Of a DNA stretch of 10,378 nt, positions 6,608 through 10,378 are shown piece by piece. Position 1 is the stretch's first letter; each line of letters begins with the position of its first letter. The notes under the pieces are model-generated. The model worked only from the letters and a program-made list of their open reading frames with translations, did no database searches and had not been told where the DNA came from. The position numbers and the translations under genes are program-made. Origin of the DNA: Alphaproteobacteria bacterium (GTDB lineage Bacteria > Pseudomonadota > Alphaproteobacteria > Micropepsales > Micropepsaceae); the NCBI GenBank assembly GCA_003451645.1, contig DMER01000057.1:1-10378 (forward strand), written 5' to 3'.

Positions 6608-7672
6608 TCACTCTTTCAACGCGTTGCCAGCATTTCCCTCGCCAGCTTCGGGACTATGTCGGGACAGGGCGTCCAGAGCGGCCCGCAGATCGCCTTCGCT
6701 CGCATGGGCATAACGTACCGTAGACTGAATAGTTGCGTGGCCTAGAAGCCGCTGCGCGATCCGCAGGTTGCCGGTCTCGCGGAGGATTCGCGTGCCGGCA
6801 TGGTGACGCGCGCCGTGGATCACCCGCCCCATTGTCAGCCCCGCCCGCTTGGCCGCGCGGTTGATCTTGCCGTGCAGCTTGCCATAGCTCAGCGCCTCAC
6901 CGTTCCGCAGCCAGACGTGCGGCTGCTTCGCGGCGCGGGCAATGCCGACAAGGGCGGCGAGCGTGCGGGCGTCTTCCTCAAGCAGCGGTACGATATGCGG
7001 CCGCGCGTTCTTCCGACTCGATCCTGGCAGGGCAAGGCGTGATCCGTCGAAGGCGTCGAGGTCGAAGAACAACTCCCCGAAGCGGAACCCGTAGCGCAGC
7101 AGCAGGTGGACCGCGAACCGCTCCAGCGGGGGCAGGGCTTCAAGCCATGCCTCGATCTGCGCCGGGGTATACTCGCGCGCCTCGGCCTCGGGCTCGCGCT
7201 GGCGAAGGCCTGCCCAGTCTATCTCTGCCAGCCCGCGGGCTTTCCAGACCTTCCGGGCACGGTTCAAAAGCGGGCGCATCGTGGTGTCGATCAGATCCCG
7301 GTTGATCGTCCCGGCCTTCGGCGGCCACCGGCCCATGACACGGCGGCGCGCAATCGCTTCCAGAACGTCCGGGGCGTCGATGTCCTTGAGGCGCTTGTTC
7401 TTCCCGTAGCAGGCCAGCATGACGTGGATGCGGCGCTCTAGGTGATCAGCGTCCTTGATCTGCGGTGAGACCTCGTCCCAGTAGCGGGACGCGGCAAGGT
7501 CGAGGGTCAGCTCTCCTGCGTCCGCACGGGTGCCGGTCGCGGCTTCAAGTCGCTTCTTTCGCTCCACGGCTTCAGCTGCGCGCTTTGTGTCCTGGCCCGT
7601 CGAACCGTAGAACCGGACGCCCTGATAGACGAAGTCGTAGTGCCAGATGCGGCCTTTTCTGTAGACTGACAT
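6608..7672 (-). CDS. int: Tyrosine-family site-specific integrase
   Basis: 354 aa phage integrase that would catalyse integration and, with an excision factor, excision. The full catalytic set is visible: R197 in YGFRFGE, K221 in SSRKNARPH, H286 and R289 in HGARH, H312 in LLGH, and nucleophile Y321 in VRYAH. The N-terminus (about 1-60) has the beta-rich arm-binding layout (RKGRIWHYDF, then VRFYGSTGQDTKRAAE). A SAM-like core-binding domain spans about 55-160. The length is usual for the family. The ATG at 7672 has GAGAGG just upstream. The first 166 bp overlap the HTH gene in another frame. The gene ends 7 bp from the tRNA-Leu-derived segment, consistent with recombination there, and one 20-bp repeat lies within its last codons (6646-6665). 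Confidence 0.93.
   Translation of the reverse strand: MSVYRKGRIWHYDFVYQGVRFYGSTGQDTKRAAEAVERKKRLEAATGTRADAGELTLDLAASRYWDEVSPQIKDADHLERRIHVMLACYGKNKRLKDIDAPDVLEAIARRRVMGRWPPKAGTINRDLIDTTMRPLLNRARKVWKARGLAEIDWAGLRQREPEAEAREYTPAQIEAWLEALPPLERFAVHLLLRYGFRFGELFFDLDAFDGSRLALPGSSRKNARPHIVPLLEEDARTLAALVGIARAAKQPHVWLRNGEALSYGKLHGKINRAAKRAGLTMGRVIHGARHHAGTRILRETGNLRIAQRLLGHATIQSTVRYAHASEGDLRAALDALSRHSPEAGEGNAGNALKE
6646..6665 (+). repeat. 20-bp direct repeat, copy 2, inside integrase 3' end
   Basis: Exact copy of 6425-6444, starting 221 bp further on. Here it encodes the SRHSPE part of the integrase C-terminus, after the catalytic tyrosine. TCGGGAC heptamers start at 6648 and 6659. The two copies bracket the tRNA-Leu segment, as paired arm sites around an attachment core would. 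Confidence 0.75.
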
Positions 7673-7842
7673 TTGGCCCTCTCGATGAATGCGGCAATGT
7701 CGGCGGGATCAAACCGCACAACCCTTGCTGAAATCTGAATGCGCGGGATGCCGGCCTCCTTGACGATGGCGCGGAACGTGTCCTCGCACACCCCCAGCGC
7801 CTCAGCCGCCTCAGGTATTGTCAGAAGCCGGGCTGGGGTCAT
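7507..7842 (-). CDS. Excisionase-like helix-turn-helix DNA-binding protein
   Basis: 111 aa. Residues 5-58 match the AlpA/MerR-like excisionase fold: helix-turn-helix LLTIPEAAEALGVCEDTFRAIVKEAGIP, then a wing (RIQISARVVRF) and the closing helix DPADIAAFIERA. Such proteins direct the integrase towards excision and may also regulate transcription. The start overlaps the preceding stop (ATGA), which supports it. The C-terminal 52 residues or so (from about residue 60) overlap the integrase N-terminus out of frame and are Ser/Thr/Arg/Ala-rich low complexity, unlike a folded domain. Either the tail is tolerated read-through of the overlap or the reading frame changes near the integrase start. Domain call firm; excisionase role inferred from adjacency to int. 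Confidence 0.75.
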   Translation of the reverse strand: MTPARLLTIPEAAEALGVCEDTFRAIVKEAGIPRIQISARVVRFDPADIAAFIERAKCQSTEKAASGTTTSSIRASGSTVRRARTQSAQLKPWSERSDLKPRPAPVRTQES

Positions 7843-8102
7843 GGGGAGTCCGGTGGCAGTTCGCCAAACGCTTCAAGCTGGCCGTCAACACGCTCGCCAA
7901 ACCCACGCTCATCTGCGCGCCTGATGGCATGTTCCAGATCGCGAGCAATGATGTTTCCGCCGTACTGTTTGCCGTCAACTGTCAGTGTCGAGACAAAGAC
8001 CATACCCTGATAACACAGCTCGCGTTTGACCGCTTCGGTCATGCCATATGTGTCGTCAAACGTGCGGTTTCCGATGAACGGTTTTTGTGGATGAACGCCC
8101 AT
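7839..8102 (-). CDS. Hypothetical early phage protein (87 aa)
   Basis: No family recognised. Visible features: MGVHPQKPFIGNRTFDDTYG at the start, a central beta-type stretch (MVFVSTLTVDGKQYGG) and an acidic/basic helix (ARDLEHAIRRADERGFGERV), ending in PPDSP. The ATG directly follows the upstream TAG, with GGAGGGG just before that stop acting as ribosome site. The stop is ATGA-coupled to the HTH gene. The coupling argues that it is translated with the recombination genes and may act with them. Confidence 0.65.
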   Translation of the reverse strand: MGVHPQKPFIGNRTFDDTYGMTEAVKRELCYQGMVFVSTLTVDGKQYGGNIIARDLEHAIRRADERGFGERVDGQLEAFGELPPDSP

Positions 8103-8435
8103 CTACCCCTCCGCCTTCAGCAGCGCTGCCCGCGCTTTGGCAAAGCAGTCTCTCAGGTACTGAGTGTGTTCTATATCGCCCCGCTTCCGAAAAAACCGCT
8201 CGGCGGACCACCCAAGCGAACCCCACGCCGCGAAGAAGCTATGCGTTAGCTCGATACCGCCAACGACGACTTTGACGTGTCCGTCTGAACCGTACCTGTC
8301 TATCAGCACAGCGCCGCACCGCAGCTTTTGCAGGTAGCCATTTGAGCTAAGTTCGGCTTCCCACGTCCCATGCTTCATCAGATGCCGGACCATCTTGTGA
8401 ACTGTGCGTTTGTCGTTTCCGTCCAGTGCGGTCAT
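8103..8435 (-). CDS. Hypothetical early phage protein (110 aa) with ARAAL-type tail
   Basis: The start at 8435 (MTALDGNDKRTVHKMV) is chosen over an open in-frame extension to 8648 because the extension lies entirely within the upstream gene in another frame and is Arg/Thr/Ala-rich, whereas GGGAGAG sits just before 8435. The protein has a basic N-terminal helix, a beta-type centre (KLRCGAVLIDRYGSDGHVKV, then GGIELTHSFF) and a C-terminal helix ending AKARAALLKAEG. No domain recognised. The last codons carry GGAGGGG, the ribosome site for the next gene. Confidence 0.65.
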   Translation of the reverse strand: MTALDGNDKRTVHKMVRHLMKHGTWEAELSSNGYLQKLRCGAVLIDRYGSDGHVKVVVGGIELTHSFFAAWGSLGWSAERFFRKRGDIEHTQYLRDCFAKARAALLKAEG

Positions 8436-8436
8436 C

Positions 8437-8799
8437 TCACTCTCCCAATGCGCGCAGGGCGGCGCGGGCTTTCTCCAGCCAGCCCCATGCGCTACCTTCA
8501 ATCGTGCCGTTGCCTTCCTCGTCGTACGTCCATTGCGACAAGGGCAAAGGCCAGCGGAGCGGGTCAAGCAGCCACGCGCCTTCCTCGTGCGTGATCCTTT
8601 CAGCGCGTCGGAAGCCGTTGCCCCGGAACTGCTTGCCCTCGCCGTCAACGATCATGTATCGGTCGCCGCCAATTTTAGGAAGCATACTGTCAAAGAAGCC
8701 GATCACATAATGGTCGCCCGTGTCGCCGTCCTCGTACTTGGTTGCCAGAACGTAGTCGCCAACCTGCAGCGCCGCAGCTTCAATCGCTCTCTCAGTCAT
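8437..8799 (-). CDS. Hypothetical early phage protein (120 aa)
   Basis: No family recognised. The N-terminal half looks like a small beta-barrel (LQVGDYVLATKYEDGDTGDH, then DRYMIVDGEGKQFRGNGFRR); the C-terminal half is Trp-rich (WPLPLSQWTYDEEGNGTIEG) and ends in a helix WLEKARAALRALGE. GGAGGGG lies 8 nt before the ATG, written into the last codons of the upstream gene. The stop lies 1 nt from the next ATG. The C-terminal ARAAL helix resembles those of two other proteins in this run. Confidence 0.65.
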   Translation of the reverse strand: MTERAIEAAALQVGDYVLATKYEDGDTGDHYVIGFFDSMLPKIGGDRYMIVDGEGKQFRGNGFRRAERITHEEGAWLLDPLRWPLPLSQWTYDEEGNGTIEGSAWGWLEKARAALRALGE

Positions 8800-8801
8800 G
8801 G

Positions 8802-9104
8802 CTACAGCCCCTCCACTTCAATACGTGTATCGGCTGAGTAGTCTTTTGGGATGTATAGCCAGTAGTGCCAGGCAATCGCTTCGGCTGCTCGCTGAAGACT
8901 TACTCCGAACGCTTCAGCTGCTTGTCCGACAGTCATGTTTGGCCGACCGCACAGCGCAATCATGATTGCATTGCCCAAATACTCATTAGACGGAGTGCCG
9001 TCTGTTCGCATAGGCATAGTCCAATCGTCATCGTCGCTCGGGTGAAGCTCTTCTGGCGGAAAGTCCTCAGTCTCCAGCCACCATGTTTGATCTCTCTCAC
9101 TCAT
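8802..9104 (-). CDS. Hypothetical early protein with possible C-terminal helix-turn-helix (100 aa)
   Basis: An acidic N-terminal half with a DDDDW cluster (about 24-28) is followed by a segment that could fold as a helix-turn-helix (NMTVGQAAEAFGVSLQRAAE, about 56-75) and an aromatic stretch (WHYWLYI). The Q-A-A-x-x-F-G-V-S pattern is typical of HTH proteins, but I cannot assign a family, so DNA binding is only possible. The gene starts within a 20-bp sequence repeated at the start of the preceding gene, and overlaps that gene by 8 bp. Confidence 0.6.
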   Translation of the reverse strand: MSERDQTWWLETEDFPPEELHPSDDDDWTMPMRTDGTPSNEYLGNAIMIALCGRPNMTVGQAAEAFGVSLQRAAEAIAWHYWLYIPKDYSADTRIEVEGL

Positions 9105-9114
9105 GGCTTTCGTC
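9095..9114 (-). repeat. 20-bp start-site repeat, copy 1
   Basis: Minus-strand GACGAAAGCCATGAGTGAGA occurs exactly here and at 9345-9364. Each copy contains the ATG of a gene starting MSE and, in a second frame, the DESHE-stop end of the gene before. Confidence 0.75.
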
Positions 9115-9354
9115 GTCCGTCAGCTTGAGGCGCTTTTCACGGCGCTCGTGTTTGCCTATGATCTTTTCAAGAGTGCGGATTTCGCTAGCCGCGCGGCCAA
9201 GCACTTCCATCGCCTCACTCGATACGCCGCTTTCCTCCAAGTACGCGATACGGGCACGCAACTCCGCAAGCTCCGTCCGCGCCCGGTGCCGTTCTGGAAG
9301 TTGATTGACATATTCGTCCAAGCTGGCTTCCCACGGTCCTGTGTTCTCACTCAT
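9097..9354 (-). CDS. Small coiled-coil protein (85 aa)
   Basis: Charged and almost wholly helical: from about residue 20 (PERHRARTELAELRARIAYL) to about 75 (GKHERREKRLKLTDD) the sequence is rich in Glu, Arg, Leu and Ala with heptad-like spacing. There is no membrane segment or catalytic motif. AAGGA lies 8 nt before the ATG. It overlaps the upstream microgene by 8 bp and the downstream gene by 8 bp. A binding or scaffold role, or a small host-takeover protein, is possible; function unknown. Confidence 0.65.
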   Translation of the reverse strand: MSENTGPWEASLDEYVNQLPERHRARTELAELRARIAYLEESGVSSEAMEVLGRAASEIRTLEKIIGKHERREKRLKLTDDESHE

Positions 9355-9364
9355 GGCTTTCGTC
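9345..9364 (-). repeat. 20-bp start-site repeat, copy 2
   Basis: Exact copy of 9095-9114. Here it joins the end of the 20-residue microgene to the start of the coiled-coil gene. Confidence 0.75.
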
Positions 9365-9409
9365 CTTCTGTATACAGACTTGCGTGCCGTCCGGGTTGAG
9401 GCGGGTCAT
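9347..9409 (-). CDS. Microgene of 20 residues in the early operon
   Basis: The frame begins with an ATG overlapping the lipoprotein stop (ATGA) and has a strong GGAAGGG ribosome site 8 nt upstream. It encodes a hydrophilic peptide that starts MTRLNPDGTQ, has one cysteine and ends KDESHE. Its stop overlaps the next gene's start region by 8 bp. These signals suggest real translation. It may be a functional micropeptide, or simply a bridge keeping ribosomes coupled between the lipoprotein and coiled-coil genes. Its ending matches DESHE at the end of the next protein because of the duplicated 20 bp. Confidence 0.5.
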   Translation of the reverse strand: MTRLNPDGTQVCIQKDESHE

Positions 9410-9708
9410 GGCGCAAACCCTTCCGCTACCCATGCGGCACCGATCAGGCGGCCAGCTTCACACGCTGCTGCGCCGCTTTCGCCAGGGCTTGCCGCCTCGC
9501 ATTCTTTATCGCAGTTGAAAAACAGACGCTCTCCGGCGCGGTACTGGTCAAGAACGCAGATCACGCCAATGGAATAATTGACCGCTACGGCGTCAGGCAT
9601 TCTCGTGTCGATGTAGACAATGTGCTGCGGACAGTCCTGCTCCCCACACCCCGCCATCACTCCGAGCGCCAGGATTGCAAGTGCGTGTTTCAGCGTCTCT
9701 CGTGTCAT
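9406..9708 (-). CDS. Phage-encoded cysteine-rich lipoprotein (100 aa)
   Basis: An N-terminal signal peptide (basic MTRETLKH, hydrophobic ALAILALGVMAG) ends in a lipobox with Cys21 as the lipidated residue. The mature part has five more cysteines (about 26, 51, 66, 70, 83), suggesting disulfides in the periplasm. ATGA overlap with the upstream gene and a CCGGAG site before the ATG support the start. Its place in the early region, far from the spanins, argues against a lysis role. Phage lipoproteins expressed from such positions can block superinfection at the cell envelope; that is inference here, and no family was recognised. Confidence 0.7.
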   Translation of the reverse strand: MTRETLKHALAILALGVMAGCGEQDCPQHIVYIDTRMPDAVAVNYSIGVICVLDQYRAGERLFFNCDKECEAASPGESGAAACEAGRLIGAAWVAEGFAP

Positions 9709-10100
9709 TGTGCGGGCTCCGGGGGTGGAAAATCTGGGCGCTCAGGAAGCAGTCGGAAATACATCGCGTGAGGTCGGTCGATAGGACGCCCCTTTTCGTC
9801 CGCCACATCCTCGTGAACCCACCAGTAGCCTTTAACGGTGCGCGATGGCTTTTGCCATCCAGAGGCAATGATCCTGCTATGAGGCGGGCACTGATCAATC
9901 GTCCGCCACCCATCCGCCTCTACCAGCGCCAGAAGCTCGCTGGCGTGTGACGTAACGAAGTGCAGCAATTGATGCTCAGCCGTCTGATAAAAGGCTTCGG
10001 CTTTCTTGTCGCCGTCGATACCAAAGGCGGGGCGCCTTGCGAAGGCAAGCTGCCATTGCTCCACCAGCCTTCTGAACTCTGCTTTGTCTGCGTCGATCAC
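9705..10100 (-). CDS. DUF551-like early phage protein (131 aa)
   Basis: The C-terminal half shows the pattern of small phage proteins of the DUF551 kind: GWRTIDQCPPHSRIIASGW (relatives read W-x-x-I-x-x-x-P-x-x-G-x-x-I-L), then a WW-containing strand and a closing LLPERPDFPPPEP. The N-terminal half is helical (KAEFRRLVEQWQLAFARRP, then HQLLHFVTSHASELLALVEADG). The start is a GTG overlapping the upstream stop (GTGA), with AGGAGG 7 nt before it inside the upstream gene. The biochemical role of this family is not established. Confidence 0.7.
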   Translation of the reverse strand: MIDADKAEFRRLVEQWQLAFARRPAFGIDGDKKAEAFYQTAEHQLLHFVTSHASELLALVEADGWRTIDQCPPHSRIIASGWQKPSRTVKGYWWVHEDVADEKGRPIDRPHAMYFRLLPERPDFPPPEPAQ

Positions 10101-10378
10101 GATCCGGCCTCCTGGCTGAGCGCGGCGCGGGCGGCCTCAGCCCTTACCAAAATTTGCACGTAGTTATTCATCACGATACTGATCAGTTTCTCAAGTTCGC
10201 CCCAGCTATCGTCCTTAGTTGCGTATGCAAACGGGCGAAACATGGAGAGCCACGACATCAGGTAGTCGCGCGGCTGCTTTCCGCTCTTGTGGCGATGGCC
10301 AACGTCGAACATGCTTTCGACATCGACTTCCGCTGTGCCGGTGTACTTGTATACCTTCGGGACGGGCTGGCAGTCTGT
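10097..10378 (-). CDS. Hypothetical early phage protein (5' partial at window edge)
   Basis: The frame stays open to the right edge, so the gene may begin outside; an internal ATG at 10312 (MFDVGHRHKSGKQPRDYL) lacks a convincing ribosome site. The visible part is about 93 residues: a Tyr/Lys/Thr segment near the edge, then HRHKSGKQPRDYLMSWLSMF, and a C-terminal helical part (SWGELEKLISIVMNNYVQIL) ending EAARAALSQEAGS. No family recognised. Its last codons carry the AGGAGG ribosome site for the next gene. Confidence 0.6.
   Translation of the reverse strand, partial: TDCQPVPKVYKYTGTAEVDVESMFDVGHRHKSGKQPRDYLMSWLSMFRPFAYATKDDSWGELEKLISIVMNNYVQILVRAEAARAALSQEAGS

Noticed and set aside
6551..6745. 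Plus-strand frame starting MAKLVDARDLKS
   Set aside because: This peptide is the well-known false translation of a tRNA-Leu gene; the rest is antisense to int.
8436..8648. Longer N-terminus for the 110-aa protein
   Set aside because: The extension lies wholly inside the upstream gene in another frame, is low complexity, and a good ribosome site precedes the ATG at 8435.
10356..10363. TTCGGGAC near the right edge as another heptamer site
   Set aside because: A single copy about 3.7 kb from the array, inside a coding frame; probably chance.
1..10378. CRISPR array, insertion sequence, rRNA or toxin-antitoxin pair
   Set aside because: No regularly spaced repeats, transposase motifs, rRNA-like sequence or recognisable toxin fold was seen.

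Overview
The window looks like a contiguous piece of a temperate tailed-phage genome (or an intact prophage interior) from a GC-rich Gram-negative host. An alphaproteobacterium is the most likely host, judged from GC-rich codon use and the style of the small early proteins; this is an inference, not a database result. Gram-negative infection is supported directly by an overlapping spanin pair (inner-membrane coiled coil plus outer-membrane lipoprotein) next to a muramidase.

Left arm, 1-6105, plus strand (late genes). The window opens inside a very large virion-type protein that ends with a peptidoglycan-binding-like domain. After a 110-bp gap, which carries a minus-strand frame for a small membrane protein, comes a small acidic/proline-rich protein. 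It is followed by a DUF3380-type N-acetylmuramidase, an i-spanin, an out-of-frame overlapping o-spanin, a 314-aa four-helix membrane protein with a large predicted periplasmic domain, a 95-aa three-helix holin candidate and a 112-aa single-helix protein. From the muramidase onward the genes overlap by a few bases (ATGA or TGATG junctions) or more, so they probably form one translationally coupled lysis/envelope cassette. A hairpin plus T-run at 6154-6216 probably ends it.

Centre, about 6191-6670 (recombination region). A small minus-strand gene is followed by an attachment-site-like segment. This has the 5' half of a tRNA-Leu(UAA) gene (6545-6587, possibly a shrunken copy to 6600) flanked by two exact copies of a 20-mer. 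Each 20-mer contains two TCGGGAC heptamers, and a fifth exact heptamer lies nearby. The second 20-mer copy lies inside the 3' end of the integrase gene. Phage-like genes on both sides suggest an attP.

Right arm, 10378-6608, minus strand (early genes). A tightly packed run of small genes ends in an excisionase-like HTH gene and a tyrosine integrase with the full R-K-H-R-H-Y set. Genes overlap by 4-8 bp or abut, and their Shine-Dalgarno sequences are often written into the last codons of the gene before. The run includes a DUF551-like protein, a cysteine-rich lipoprotein, a 20-residue microgene, a coiled-coil protein and several unrecognised proteins. No replication, repressor, terminase or capsid gene is visible here.

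The strongest leads are the unusual attachment region (a 5' rather than 3' tRNA half, with heptamer repeats), the three unassigned membrane proteins after the spanins, the 166-bp excisionase/integrase overlap, and the duplicated 20-bp start-site module that creates the microgene.
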